In this document: positions 7,337 to 16,035 of the stretch, piece after piece
Position numbering within the stretch: the first letter of the stretch is position 1
How the letters are laid out: each line of letters starts with the position of its first letter
NCBI GenBank assembly: GCA_013178015.1
Contig: JABLXR010000029.1
Span: 1-46,709 of the forward strand
Direction of reading: 5' to 3'
DNA length: 46,709 nucleotides
From: Anaerolineae bacterium
GTDB taxonomy: Bacteria; Chloroflexota; Anaerolineae; DRVO01
Notes under the pieces: generated by a model
What the model was told of the DNA's origin: nothing
The model's input: the letters and a program-made list of their open reading frames with translations, nothing else
Database searches by the model: none
Translations under genes and position numbers: made by a program

Positions 7337-8281
7337 ATGGTTAGCCAAGCGGGTATACCCTTTGTCCAGAGAAGTCGCTGGAGTCGCCAGCGATTGCATG
7401 ATCTGGCGTGGGCCTATGTGTTCCTGTCGCCAGCATTCTTCTTCTTGATAGTGCTCCTGCTATTTCCCATAGTCTTCGCCTTCTGGATCAGCCTGCGCGA
7501 TTGGAGCCTGATCCCGCGCCCGTACCCCTTCATCGGATTGCGCAACTATGCGGAGGCCTTCAGCGACCCTCTGACTGTCAAGAGCATCAAGAACACCTTC
7601 ATCTACACCGTTGGCGCCGTGCCCGTCAGTCTGGCCATCTCCCTGCTGCTCGCACTGGTGATGAACCAAGAGGGGTTGCCGCTGCGGACGGCCTTCCGCA
7701 CTGCCTATTTCATCCCCGTCATCACTTCGTGGGTGGCGGTCTCCTTCGTCTGGATCTGGATGTTCGAGCCACGCTGGGGCCTGGTCAACAGCTTCCTACG
7801 CCTGATCGGCATCACCGGCATCCGCTGGCTGGCCTCACCGCAGTGGGCGCTGCCGGCCATTATGATCGTAGCCATCTGGAAGGGGCTGGGCTACTATATG
7901 GTCATCTTCCTTGCTGGCCTGCAGACCATCCCGCGCGAACTGATGGAAGCCGCGCGGATTGACGGCGCCAATCGCTGGCAAGGCTTCCGCTCGGTTACCT
8001 TCCCGCTGCTCAACCCCACCATTGTCTTCTTGACCGTGACCTCGGTGATCGGGTCACTGCAGGTCTTCACTCCTGCAGTCATCATGACCACCGGCGCCGG
8101 GGGAGAGGCTGGGGGGCCGATCAACTCGACTCGAGTGATGGTGTATCACATCTACTCTATGGCCTTCCGAGCGAACCGGCTGGGCTATGGTGCCGCCCTG
8201 GCTTTCATTCTGTTCGCCATCATACTGGTCATCACGATCATCCAGCTACGCGTTACCCAACGCGAGTTTGAGTACTCTTGA
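7337..8281 (+). CDS. Sugar ABC transporter permease, MalF type (cassette 1)
   Basis: The 314-residue inner-membrane protein has six hydrophobic segments. The binding-protein-dependent permease (EAA) loop reads MEAARIDGANRWQGFRSVTFPLLNP, the contact site for the ATPase. It pairs with the next gene product to form the channel. The ATG at 7337 has GAAAGG upstream; the earlier in-frame GTG at 7259 lies inside the intercistronic hairpin and would add a proline/arginine-rich tail. No ATP-binding subunit is encoded in this cassette. Confidence 0.93.
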   Translation: MVSQAGIPFVQRSRWSRQRLHDLAWAYVFLSPAFFFLIVLLLFPIVFAFWISLRDWSLIPRPYPFIGLRNYAEAFSDPLTVKSIKNTFIYTVGAVPVSLAISLLLALVMNQEGLPLRTAFRTAYFIPVITSWVAVSFVWIWMFEPRWGLVNSFLRLIGITGIRWLASPQWALPAIMIVAIWKGLGYYMVIFLAGLQTIPRELMEAARIDGANRWQGFRSVTFPLLNPTIVFLTVTSVIGSLQVFTPAVIMTTGAGGEAGGPINSTRVMVYHIYSMAFRANRLGYGAALAFILFAIILVITIIQLRVTQREFEYS

Positions 8282-8339
8282 CGGGGGACGTCAGCCCCGG
8301 AATTGCGGCTGGACCACGCTATCCCGAGGAACGCATGAC

Positions 8340-9230
8340 ATGGCTCTGAACCAGGCCGTGCCCAAGCCTAGATCCAGGCGACGGGGACTACTGCGAGGTC
8401 TCAATGTGGGTGAGAGAGTGGCCCTGCTGGTGGGCCTGCTGCTGCTGGCCTTCGGCGGTGTGTGGATGCTCTTGCCGCTGATCTGGATGCTCTCCGCTTC
8501 GCTCATGCCGCTGTCGGAAGTTATCAAGGTACCACCAGTATGGTTCGCGCCGGCTAAGTACTCCCTCGCCAACTATGTCGAGGTGTGGTCTCGTGTCGGC
8601 TTCTCCCGCTATTTCTTCAACAGTGCTTTCGTGGCGACCACGATCACCGTCCTTCAGTTGCTGACCAGTGCCATGGCCGGGTTCGCCTTCGCCCGATACG
8701 ACTTCCCCGGGCGCACGGTGATATTCATCATTATCCTCTCCACCATGATGATCCCCTTTCAGGTGATCATGATTCCTCTCTTCATCATGATGGCACGACT
8801 GCGGCTAGTGAACACTATGTGGGGCCTGATCGTACCTTCTATGGTCACCGCCTTTGGGGTATTTCTGATGCGTCAGTTCATGCTTGGTGTCCCTAGGCCC
8901 CTGCTTGAGGCGGCCCGCATAGATGGCGCATCGGAGCCGTACATCTTCAGCCGCATCATGTTGCCTCTATGCAAGCCGGCTCTGGCGGCCCTGGGGATAT
9001 TCGCGTTCCTTGGGAGCTGGGACAACTTCCTCTGGCCCTTGATCATTATCAACAGCCGTGAGTTGTGGACTCTGCCGATAGCGATGTCCCGGTTCACAGA
9101 GCAGTACATAGCTCAGACCCACCTTCAGATGGCCGGTGCTGCCATCATGTTCGTGCCGGTTCTCGTGGTTTTCCTCCTGATGCAGCGCAACTTCATAGAA
9201 GGGATCGCCCTAACGGGCCTCAAGGGCTAG
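8340..9230 (+). CDS. Sugar ABC transporter permease, MalG type (cassette 1)
   Basis: The 296-residue inner-membrane protein has a basic N-terminal tail (PKPRSRRRG), then six membrane segments and the EAA loop LEAARIDGASEPYIFSRIMLP. The C-terminus with MQRNFIEGIALTGLKG is typical of MalG-like subunits. The ATG at 8340 follows GAGGA (8326-8330) at nine bases. An upstream in-frame GTG at 8187 would overlap the MalF gene. It forms the permease heterodimer with the preceding gene product, and the downstream enzyme gene begins seven bases after its stop. Confidence 0.92.
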   Translation: MALNQAVPKPRSRRRGLLRGLNVGERVALLVGLLLLAFGGVWMLLPLIWMLSASLMPLSEVIKVPPVWFAPAKYSLANYVEVWSRVGFSRYFFNSAFVATTITVLQLLTSAMAGFAFARYDFPGRTVIFIIILSTMMIPFQVIMIPLFIMMARLRLVNTMWGLIVPSMVTAFGVFLMRQFMLGVPRPLLEAARIDGASEPYIFSRIMLPLCKPALAALGIFAFLGSWDNFLWPLIIINSRELWTLPIAMSRFTEQYIAQTHLQMAGAAIMFVPVLVVFLLMQRNFIEGIALTGLKG

Positions 9231-9236
9231 GGGCAC

Positions 9237-10364
9237 ATGGCAACAGCACAGAGGATGTCATCACGGGAACGGCTTCTGGCCGCCTATCAGTCTCAGCCTG
9301 TCGACAGGGTGCCTATTCGCGTCTGGGGGGCAGAGCCCTGGACCAAGGTGTGGCACCCCTCGTTCCGGCCCATTCTGGATGCGGCCCTAGAACACACGGA
9401 TCTCTGCGCTGGCTGGGGACCGTACCTGAACCTCTTCTGGTCGGATGTGCCGGTGCCCATGCAAGTGAAAGATCGGCCCAGCCGGCACGAGGGCTTCGTT
9501 GACAGGGTAACCACGTACGAAACGCCACGTGGCTCCATCACACAGGTGGAGGCGGTGAGCACGCAACACAAGCCGGGACGGGTGCTCAAGTTCTTTGTCC
9601 AGAGCGAAGAGGATGCCCTGGCCTGGCTGTCAGTTCCTTACGTGCCGTCGCGGCCTGACCTCTCGCCCTTCTTCGAGAAGCGCGATCAGCTGGGGGAGCG
9701 CGGCCTGATGATGGCCTACATCGGCGAGCCGATGTACCACATCTACACCCTAATGGGCAGTGAGCTCATGGCCTTCTGGAGCATAGAGAAGCGCGACCTG
9801 CTCCGCGAGATGATCAATGCGGCCGAGCGGCGCTTGACCGACCTGGTGTTCTACATGCTCGAGCAGGGGGTGGGGCCAGTGTTTGGCTATGTTGGCCCAG
9901 AGCTGTGCATCCCGCCGCTGATGACTCCCAGAGACTTCTATGAGTTCGTGGTGCAAGTGGATAAGAAGTTCACGCTGCCCATCCGTCAGGCGGGTAAGCT
10001 GCTCTGGGTGCACTGCCACGGCGGAATGGGGCCAGTGATCGAGGGGTTTCTGGAGATGGGCGTCAATTGCTTGAACCCCATCGAGCCCCCGCCCAACGGT
10101 GACATCACCCTGGCGGAGGCGCGCCAGAGGGTGGGCGACCGCATGTGCCTCGAGGGGAACATCGAGGCTGACGATATGTTCCGGAGCAGCCCAGAGCGCA
10201 TACGGGAGCTGGTCCGCACCGCCATCGAGGAGGCGCGAGGGGGCGGCTTCATTCTCTGTCCCACCAGTGGCTTCATGGAGTGGCCCACGGCGTCCCCCAC
10301 CCAGGTGAACAATTACTTGGAGTTCATCAAGGCGGGGCTCGAGTTTGGCGCCAATCCCGACTAG
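9237..10364 (+). CDS. Uroporphyrinogen decarboxylase (URO-D)-like protein
   Basis: The 375-residue protein belongs to the URO-D superfamily, which includes true heme decarboxylases and zinc-dependent methyltransferases (MtaA/CmuA type). The C-terminal half shows WVHCHGGMGPVIEGFLEMG, DRMCLEGNIEADD and ILCPTSGFMEWP. H259, H261 and C341 are in places where the methyltransferase branch binds zinc, although the usual HxCG is HCHG here. It is the last gene of sugar cassette 1, seven bases after the MalG gene and without other heme genes. A heme role is therefore unlikely, and an enzyme acting on the imported compound is the better guess. The ATG at 9237 is used; ATG 9252 is possible. Confidence 0.75.
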   Translation: MATAQRMSSRERLLAAYQSQPVDRVPIRVWGAEPWTKVWHPSFRPILDAALEHTDLCAGWGPYLNLFWSDVPVPMQVKDRPSRHEGFVDRVTTYETPRGSITQVEAVSTQHKPGRVLKFFVQSEEDALAWLSVPYVPSRPDLSPFFEKRDQLGERGLMMAYIGEPMYHIYTLMGSELMAFWSIEKRDLLREMINAAERRLTDLVFYMLEQGVGPVFGYVGPELCIPPLMTPRDFYEFVVQVDKKFTLPIRQAGKLLWVHCHGGMGPVIEGFLEMGVNCLNPIEPPPNGDITLAEARQRVGDRMCLEGNIEADDMFRSSPERIRELVRTAIEEARGGGFILCPTSGFMEWPTASPTQVNNYLEFIKAGLEFGANPD

Positions 10365-10490
10365 AACTCGACGTTTCGGCCGGAGGCAGTTGGTGCGCCC
10401 GTCCCGCTTGGCCTGGCCGCCTGGGGGTGGAGGACCATCAGGACCTTCAGCCGTGCCCTGGTCCCCTTCCAGACCGATCCTATCCTCCCC

Positions 10491-10799
10491 CTCCCCCACC
10501 CGCACGACCCACGGCAGCTCCTCTGCTACAGCGTTGTACAGCCTGGGGTCTGCGGTTACCGGCGGCAGGCCATCTCGCTCCGCCAAGTAGAGATGGGCGG
10601 CACCGCAAGCGAAGCGGCCCCACCGCTCAGCCAAGGCGAGGGGCCTCTGGAGATCGGCCGGCGCCAGGGTAGTGCCGGGTACCCCAGATCGGGCGATGGC
10701 GAGCCAGATGTGTTGCTGGGCCAGGGATCCCGCAGCGCACGCCCGGGCGGGCGCCTTCAGCCATCCGCCCCCGCCGCTGGGCCAGATCCTCACTGTCAC
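10491..10799 (-). pseudogene. Remnant of a VapC-like PIN-domain toxin (C-terminal half)
   Basis: Translation of the minus strand gives a stretch like the end of a VapC PIN domain. LALAERWGR is followed by CGAAHLYLAERDGLPPVTADPRLY and ELPWVVRVGE, the usual ending of that family. The first half (Asp near the start, helix 2) is absent; an in-frame TGA lies just upstream and no antitoxin gene is near. The usual YDA before the alanine-rich helix is CGA here, so a catalytic acidic residue seems lost. The frame then runs on without a stop into the antisense of the URO-D gene. This looks like a decayed toxin-antitoxin locus. Confidence 0.5.
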
Positions 10800-11021
10800 G
10801 GCTGCTACCTGATCCCCTCTACGAGCTCAGGATGGGGGGACGAGTGGGTTCAGCCGGCAGTCGCACGGAGCAGACGGGCGCAGGTGGTTTCCTCACCGGC
10901 TCTCAAGGCAGGCTCTTGCGCCGGCTAGGGGGCTAGGTGCTCGCATCCTCGCCGGTTCCAGCCTCGTCCTGAGGAGTCCGCACCTCCAGGCTCCGTAGGC
11001 TCTTGGCGGCACAGCGCGCGT

Positions 11022-11133
11022 GGGCGCGCGCACTCCTCCAAGGAAGGTGCGCCAGGCGCGGTGGGCACTTGGGGACAGGGCGCGCGCACTCCTCCAAGGA
11101 AGGTGCGCCAGGCGCGGTAGGCACTTCGAGGGA
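11022..11133. repeat. 56-bp tandem repeat, two full units plus a decayed third
   Basis: Unit 1 is 11022-11077 and unit 2 is 11078-11133. They are identical for about the first 40 bases, up to GGCGCGGT, and differ mainly near the end. A weaker third copy runs to about 11169 (GGGCGCACTTCTTGACGGAAGGT). Each unit holds GCGCGCGC and the near-palindrome GCGCCAGGCGC. The direct, gapless arrangement with no unique spacers rules out CRISPR. Confidence 0.8.
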
Positions 11134-11277
11134 CGGCGCGCGGGCGGGCGCACTTCTTGACGGAAGGTCTGCCTGTGGTGCAGTCGGGGCTCGTTCGCCT
11201 AGTGTCAGCGCAGCGATGGCGCTGAGCGACGGCGCTGGTCGGCGTCTGTAGCCCGACGCTGAACTGCTACGATCCCC

Positions 11278-11305
11278 TTGCCTCCCCTCGGCCCGCCGGT
11301 ATAAT
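11278..11305 (+). promoter_or_regulatory. Sigma-70-type promoter of the Gfo/Idh/MocA gene
   Basis: TTGCCT (11278-11283), a 16-base spacer and a perfect TATAAT (11300-11305). Transcription would begin near 11312, so the GTG at 11311 cannot be the start codon and the GTG at 11356 is favoured. Confidence 0.6.
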
Positions 11306-11355
11306 GCCTAGTGCCCCAGCGGCTCAACATGCAGACCCCCGACGGAGGAGTGATA

Positions 11356-12420
11356 GTGGCCAACCAAGTCAACCTCGCCATCCTGGGTAGCGGGCTCATA
11401 GGCGCCATCCACGCCCGGGCCATCGCCGAGGTCTCCAATGCCAGACTCAGCCTGGTCATAGACTCGGCTCGCGAGCGGGCCGACGCGTTGGCGGCAGAGT
11501 ATGGTGTCCCCGCCGTGTACGACCTGTCTGAAGCCCTCCAGCGCCACGACGTGGACGCCGTGCACGTGTGCGTTCCCAGCGGGCTTCACGCCAAGCTGGG
11601 CACCATGGTGGCCGAGGCGGGCAAGCACGTCCTGGTGGAGAAGCCCATTGACATAACGCTCCCGGCGGGAAGGAAGCTGGTGGAAGCGGGAGAGCGGACC
11701 GGGGCCAAGATCGCGGTCATCTTTCAGAAGCGCTTCACTGAGCCGGCTCAGCGCATTCGCACGGCGGTAGAGCGGGGGGAGCTGGGCCGACTCATCCAAT
11801 GCGACGCCTACGTCAAGTGGTACCGGGAGCCCAAGTACTACTCGGACAGCCCCTGGCACGGCACCTGGGCCATGGATGGGGGAGGAGCCCTCATCAATCA
11901 GGGCGTGCACATGGTTGACCTGCTCAAGTGGATCGGCGGCCCGGTCCGCTCGGTATTCGCCCGGCGCCGCACCGCCCTGCACGACATCGAAGTCGAAGAC
12001 CTGGTAGATGCCCTGGTCGAGTTCGAGAGCGGCGCCCTGGGCGTCATCCAGGCCTCGACGGCCCTGTACCCCGGCTTCCCCGAGAGGCTGGACGTCCACG
12101 GCACTAGGGGCTCGGCGGTGCTGGAGGGCTCGGCCCTGGCCCAGTGGGCGGTAGTGGGCCAGGCGGTGGAGTCGGGTGCCGGTGCCCTGCCCACCGGACA
12201 CGCCGACCCGGGGGCCATCGGGCACAAGGGCCATGTCCCGGTGATCCAGGACTTCGTGGATGCCATTCTGCAAGATCGCGAGCCCATGGTCTCCGGCCGG
12301 GACGGGCTGGAGACGCTGGAGCTGGTGATGGCAGTGTACAAGTCGGCGCAGGAGGGCAGGGAAGTGACGCTTCCTCTGCCCGAGGACTGGGTCCCCGAAC
12401 CAAGGGTGGCCAAGCTCTAG
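11356..12420 (+). CDS. Gfo/Idh/MocA family NAD(P)-dependent oxidoreductase
   Basis: The 354-residue protein begins with a Rossmann fold (NLAILGSGLIGAIHARAI). It carries the family's EKP motif (VLVEKPIDITLPAG) and the C-terminal sheet domain (WAMDGGGALINQGVHMVDLL). These enzymes oxidise or reduce sugars, inositols and related polyols with NAD(P). GTG 11356 is chosen because GGAGGAG (11344-11350) precedes it at five bases and the promoter would start transcription near 11312; GTG 11311 and ATG 11329 have no comparable ribosome site. A terminator-like hairpin follows, so it may be a single-gene unit. The substrate is unknown; the many sugar genes nearby suggest carbohydrate catabolism. Confidence 0.9.
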   Translation: MANQVNLAILGSGLIGAIHARAIAEVSNARLSLVIDSARERADALAAEYGVPAVYDLSEALQRHDVDAVHVCVPSGLHAKLGTMVAEAGKHVLVEKPIDITLPAGRKLVEAGERTGAKIAVIFQKRFTEPAQRIRTAVERGELGRLIQCDAYVKWYREPKYYSDSPWHGTWAMDGGGALINQGVHMVDLLKWIGGPVRSVFARRRTALHDIEVEDLVDALVEFESGALGVIQASTALYPGFPERLDVHGTRGSAVLEGSALAQWAVVGQAVESGAGALPTGHADPGAIGHKGHVPVIQDFVDAILQDREPMVSGRDGLETLELVMAVYKSAQEGREVTLPLPEDWVPEPRVAKL

Positions 12421-12460
12421 AGCGACCTGCGGGTGGGCCGCCACGCGCACAGGCAGGGCG

Positions 12461-12482
12461 GGGGCACGGTGTGCCGTGCCCC
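12461..12482 (+). terminator. Hairpin after the Gfo/Idh/MocA gene
   Basis: GGGGCACGG (12461-12469) pairs with CCGTGCCCC (12474-12482) around a four-base loop, then TTCGTCG. It is compact and GC-rich, 41 bases after the stop, with only a trace of a T-run. Confidence 0.6.
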
Positions 12483-12522
12483 TTCGTCGCGCCCGGCTGC
12501 GGGCGAGTGAAGGAGAAGAGCG

Positions 12523-13923
12523 TTGAAGCTCACATTCGTCGGCGGAGCCCGGAAGGTCACCGGCTCCATGCACTTGCTGGAAGTGAACCGAACCCGGGTG
12601 CTGCTGGACTGTGGCCTGACCCATGGTCATCGCGGAGAGGCGTATCAGACGAACGTGGAGCAGGCGGCCCTTGGCGCCCATGCTGACGCGCTGGTGCTGT
12701 CCCACGCCCACATCGACCACTCGGGGAACATCCCCACCCTGGCCAAGCAGGGTTTCACCGGGGATATCTGGTCCACCTCAGCCACCCGTGACCTGTGCGC
12801 CGCCATGTTGAGGGACTCGGCCCACCTGCAGGCCGAGGATGCTGCCTTCCTGAACAAACGACGACGAGCCCACGGCGAGCCCCCCGTCGAGCCTCTCTAT
12901 GGCCGGGCCGACGCCGACGCATGCATGGGGCTGTTCGTCGGCATCAACTACGGTCGGTCCTTCTCCGTGGCCGACGGGGTCCGCGTCACCTTCCTCGATG
13001 CTGGGCACATACTTGGCTCTGCCCTCACCCTGCTGGAGCTGCAGGAGAAGGGACGTCGGCTGCGGCTAGGCTATACCGGGGACTTGGGGCGTGCCGATCT
13101 TCCTATTCTGAGGGACCCAGAGCAGCTGCAGGACGTGGACTACCTGATCATGGAGAGCACCTACGGCGGCCGGCCAGGGCAGAGCCCGGACGAGGCGCGA
13201 ATGATCCTCAAGCGGGTCATCAACGAGACGTACGCCCGTGGCGGCAAGGTTATCGTCCCCGCCTTCGCCGTGGGCCGAACCCAGGAGATCGTCTACGACC
13301 TGTATGTGCTGCGGCAGGAGCGCAAGGTACCCGACATCCCGGTCTACGTGGACAGCCCGCTGGCGGTGGATGCCACCGAGATCTTCCGGCTGCACCCCGA
13401 ATGCTATGACCGGGAGATGGCAGAGATTCTGGAGCGGGACCAGTTCGGGCCTCTGGGGCACAGCCAGGTCCGCTACGTGCGCCGGGTGGACGACTCCAAG
13501 GAACTGAACTTCCTGCGGGAGCCGGCCGTGATCATCAGCGCTTCCGGCATGGCCGAGGGTGGCCGGATTCTGCATCACCTGAAGAACAACCTGGGGGACG
13601 AGCGCAACACGGTGCTCTTCGTGGGCTACCAGGCCGAGAACACGCTGGGTCGCCGCATCCAGGATGGTGCCTCTGAGGCTCGCATCTTCGACGACGTGTA
13701 CCCGGTGCGGGCTCGCGTCGAGAGCGTTCAGGGCTACAGCGCTCATGCGGACCACGATGGCCTGGTGGCGCATGCCGAACGGGCGGCCCGGTCGGGCCGG
13801 CTTCGGGGCATCTTCCTAGTGCACGGGGAGGACGACGCGTCCCTGGCCCTGTCCGAAGCCCTCAAGCAGAGAGGGCTCCCCGGCGTGACCGTGCCTAAGC
13901 CGTCGGAAGAGGTTACCCTCTGA
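12523..13923 (+). CDS. Metallo-beta-lactamase/beta-CASP ribonuclease (CPSF/YSH1-like)
   Basis: The 466-residue protein has the metallo-beta-lactamase metal site SHAHIDHSGNIP (H61, H63, D65, H66), then GHILGSA and YTGDLGR. A beta-CASP domain follows (KVIVPAFAVGRTQEIVYDL, VYVDSPLAVDATEIF), then the RMMBL ending VQGYSAHADHDGL and FLVHGEDDA. This is the bacterial branch related to eukaryotic CPSF-73, predicted zinc-dependent RNA endo/exonucleases. The TTG at 12523 follows AAGGAG and gives the family's usual MKLTFVGGARKVTGS beginning. It stands alone behind a hairpin and faces the exporter operon. Confidence 0.92.
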   Translation: MKLTFVGGARKVTGSMHLLEVNRTRVLLDCGLTHGHRGEAYQTNVEQAALGAHADALVLSHAHIDHSGNIPTLAKQGFTGDIWSTSATRDLCAAMLRDSAHLQAEDAAFLNKRRRAHGEPPVEPLYGRADADACMGLFVGINYGRSFSVADGVRVTFLDAGHILGSALTLLELQEKGRRLRLGYTGDLGRADLPILRDPEQLQDVDYLIMESTYGGRPGQSPDEARMILKRVINETYARGGKVIVPAFAVGRTQEIVYDLYVLRQERKVPDIPVYVDSPLAVDATEIFRLHPECYDREMAEILERDQFGPLGHSQVRYVRRVDDSKELNFLREPAVIISASGMAEGGRILHHLKNNLGDERNTVLFVGYQAENTLGRRIQDGASEARIFDDVYPVRARVESVQGYSAHADHDGLVAHAERAARSGRLRGIFLVHGEDDASLALSEALKQRGLPGVTVPKPSEEVTL

Positions 13924-13925
13924 TA

Positions 13926-14006
13926 GAACGCTGATGCTACGCTGACACACGCTGATCTCTGGGGTGGTGCTTCTCCGATCAGCGGGAATCCGCGTACCAT
14001 CAGCGT
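13926..14006. repeat. Palindromic intergenic repeat between convergent genes
   Basis: Outer arms ACGCTGATG (13928-13936) and CATCAGCGT (13998-14006), and inner arms CGCTGATC (13950-13957) and GATCAGCG (13977-13984), make a nested hairpin. It fills the gap between the nuclease and exporter stop codons, so it could end transcription from both sides. A half copy of the same element is at 2152-2192. Confidence 0.65.
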
Positions 14007-14015
14007 CACCAGGGG

Positions 14016-15929
14016 CTATTTTGCCACGGCCTCGGTCTCTTCGCGGATGAACTGGCTCATGTAGAGGTCGTAGTAGGCGCCGCGGCGGGCCAGTAACTCC
14101 GAGTGCGTGCCCCGTTCCACGATGCGCCCTTCCACCAGCACCAGGACCTGGTCGGCGTTCCGGATGGTGCTGAGCCGGTGGGCCACCACGAAGCTGGTGC
14201 GGCCGCGCAGCAGCTCCTCCAGCGCCTTCTGGATCAGCCGCTCGGTCCGCGTATCCACGCTGGAGGTGGCCTCGTCCAGGATGAGGATGCGAGGGTCGGC
14301 CAGAGCGGCCCGAGCGATGGCTAGGAGCTGCCGCTGTCCCTGGCTCAGTCCCGTCCCTCGCTCTCCGAGCACCGTCTGGTAACCCTGGGGCAGGCGCTCG
14401 ATGAAGTCGTGAGCGCGGGCCAGCTTGGCCGCGGCGATCACTTCCTCGTCCGATGCTTCCAGCCGGCCGAAGCGGATGTTCTCCATCACCGTGTCGCTGA
14501 ACAGGAAGGTGTCCTGGAGGACCATCCCGATCTGGCGCCGCAGGCTGGCCACCTGCACGTCCCGCACGTCAATGCCGTCTATCCGCACCGCCCCGCCTAC
14601 CACGTCGTAGAAGCGGGGGATGAGGTTGAGGATGGTGGTCTTGCCGGCGCCGGTGGGCCCTACGATGGCGACGGTCTGGCCTGGCTCGGCGCAGAACGAC
14701 ACTTCCTTGAGCACCATCTCACCTTCCACATAGGCAGCGCTGACCCGGTCGAACTCGACCTCTCCCACTATGTCGGGCATCGGCTGCGCACCAGGCCGAT
14801 CAGTGATGGCGACTGGTTCGTCCATGAGGCCGAAGATGCGTTCGGCACCGGCGATGGCGCTCTGGATGTTGGCCCAGAGAGTGGCGATCTGTTGTATGGG
14901 CTGGTTAAACCGCTGCACGTAGTTGATGAAGGTGATGATGAGCCCGAGAGACACCGCAGTGCCGAACAGCGGTTGCCCCCGCATCACCGCCAACCCACCA
15001 ACTACGGCCACGATGGCCACGGCCACGTAGCCCAGGGCTTCCAGCGAAGGCGAAAGGGCAGCGGTGAAGGAAACGGCCCTGATGTTGGCGTCTCGGTTAG
15101 CGGCATTAGCCTCGCGGAACTGCTCGAAGTTGACCTCCTCGCGGCCGAAGGCTTGCACCTCTCGTACACCGGAGATGGTCTCCTGCAGGTCGGCGTTAAC
15201 CCTTCCGATCTCTACCCGAGTGCGGCGGAAGGCCTTGCGCGCCTGGCCCGAGAACCACAGTGTCACTACTACCATGAGCGGTATGACGGTCATGCTCAGC
15301 AGGGCATACGGCGCGCTAAGCCTAAGCATGTTGTAGGTGATCCAGACCAGAAGCAGAGCCCCGCTGGTGACGCTAACCAGGGCAAAGCTCACCGCCTGCT
15401 GGATGGTCTCCATGTCGTTAGTGATGCGGCTCATGAGGTCGCCCGCCTCGTGCTGGGAGTAGTAGCCCAGAGAGAGACGGTTCAGGTGCTGGAACAGCTC
15501 TACCCGCAGCGTCTTGAGGACGCGCACGCCGCTCCAGCGCATGAGATAGAACTGCAGGGCGCCGGTCAGGGCGCCAAGCACGTATAGCCCGGTGATGAGC
15601 AGTATGATCCCACCGAAGCCGGAGATGAGCTCCTCCGCCGTGGCTGACCGATCCACGTTGGTGTAGGTGCAGCCGCTGGTGGCTTCCCGCGTCGCCCCAT
15701 CACCGAGGTTTCCGCTCACGGCCGGCGCCAGGTAGCAGTCCACCGCCTGTCCGATCAGAACCGGGGCCTGCACCTGAGCCCAGGTCCCCACAATGATCAT
15801 GGCAGCGACGACCACGAGGGCGGGCCGGTAATCCCGGAAGTAGCTCGCCAGGCGCACGAGGGTCGCCCCCACGTTGCGGGGCTTGCTCGTTTCACGCGCC
15901 ATGGCATGGTGTGGTCCTCCACCGAACAT
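14016..15929 (-). CDS. ABC exporter half-transporter with consensus ATPase site
   Basis: The 637-residue protein has a six-segment exporter membrane domain (about 30-330), with a larger external loop between the first two segments (Cys-containing, about 60-110). The ATPase domain has Walker A GPTGAGKTT (K430), signature LSQGQRQLL and Walker B LILDEATSS with catalytic E553. The Glu here and the Asp in the gene just upstream match the pairing in heterodimeric exporters such as TM287/TM288 and BmrCD, with this as the TM288-like half. ATG 15929 has AGGAG upstream; ATG 15902 is an alternative. It is third in the MarR-exporter-exporter operon and probably exports drugs, lipids or peptides. Confidence 0.93.
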   Translation of the reverse strand: MFGGGPHHAMARETSKPRNVGATLVRLASYFRDYRPALVVVAAMIIVGTWAQVQAPVLIGQAVDCYLAPAVSGNLGDGATREATSGCTYTNVDRSATAEELISGFGGIILLITGLYVLGALTGALQFYLMRWSGVRVLKTLRVELFQHLNRLSLGYYSQHEAGDLMSRITNDMETIQQAVSFALVSVTSGALLLVWITYNMLRLSAPYALLSMTVIPLMVVVTLWFSGQARKAFRRTRVEIGRVNADLQETISGVREVQAFGREEVNFEQFREANAANRDANIRAVSFTAALSPSLEALGYVAVAIVAVVGGLAVMRGQPLFGTAVSLGLIITFINYVQRFNQPIQQIATLWANIQSAIAGAERIFGLMDEPVAITDRPGAQPMPDIVGEVEFDRVSAAYVEGEMVLKEVSFCAEPGQTVAIVGPTGAGKTTILNLIPRFYDVVGGAVRIDGIDVRDVQVASLRRQIGMVLQDTFLFSDTVMENIRFGRLEASDEEVIAAAKLARAHDFIERLPQGYQTVLGERGTGLSQGQRQLLAIARAALADPRILILDEATSSVDTRTERLIQKALEELLRGRTSFVVAHRLSTIRNADQVLVLVEGRIVERGTHSELLARRGAYYDLYMSQFIREETEAVAK

Positions 15930-16035
15930 CGCTTACTCCTGGTCTTGATGTATCGCAGGATTCGTTCCTGACGACGGCGAAGTGGACGAGGCCCTATGCG
16001 CGTCCAGACTGGCCCCACGTACCGGGAGCGCTTGG

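Larger units (their letters stand above)
10365..11355. other. Long non-coding stretch with gene remnant, tandem repeat and promoter
   Basis: About 990 bases without an intact gene. It holds a vapC-like remnant on the minus strand (10491-10799), a 56-bp tandem repeat (11022-11133, with a decayed third unit) and the promoter of the following oxidoreductase gene (11278-11305). The rest is GC-rich sequence in which only unsupported shadow frames are seen. Confidence 0.7.

Noticed and set aside
11022-11169. CRISPR array
   Set aside because: The repeats are 56 bp, directly adjacent and have no unique spacers; no cas genes are present.
11308-12720. A 470-codon minus-strand frame opposite the Gfo/Idh/MocA gene
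   Set aside because: The His/Gly/Pro-rich translation lacks any domain; the opposite strand has a full Rossmann enzyme with promoter and ribosome site.
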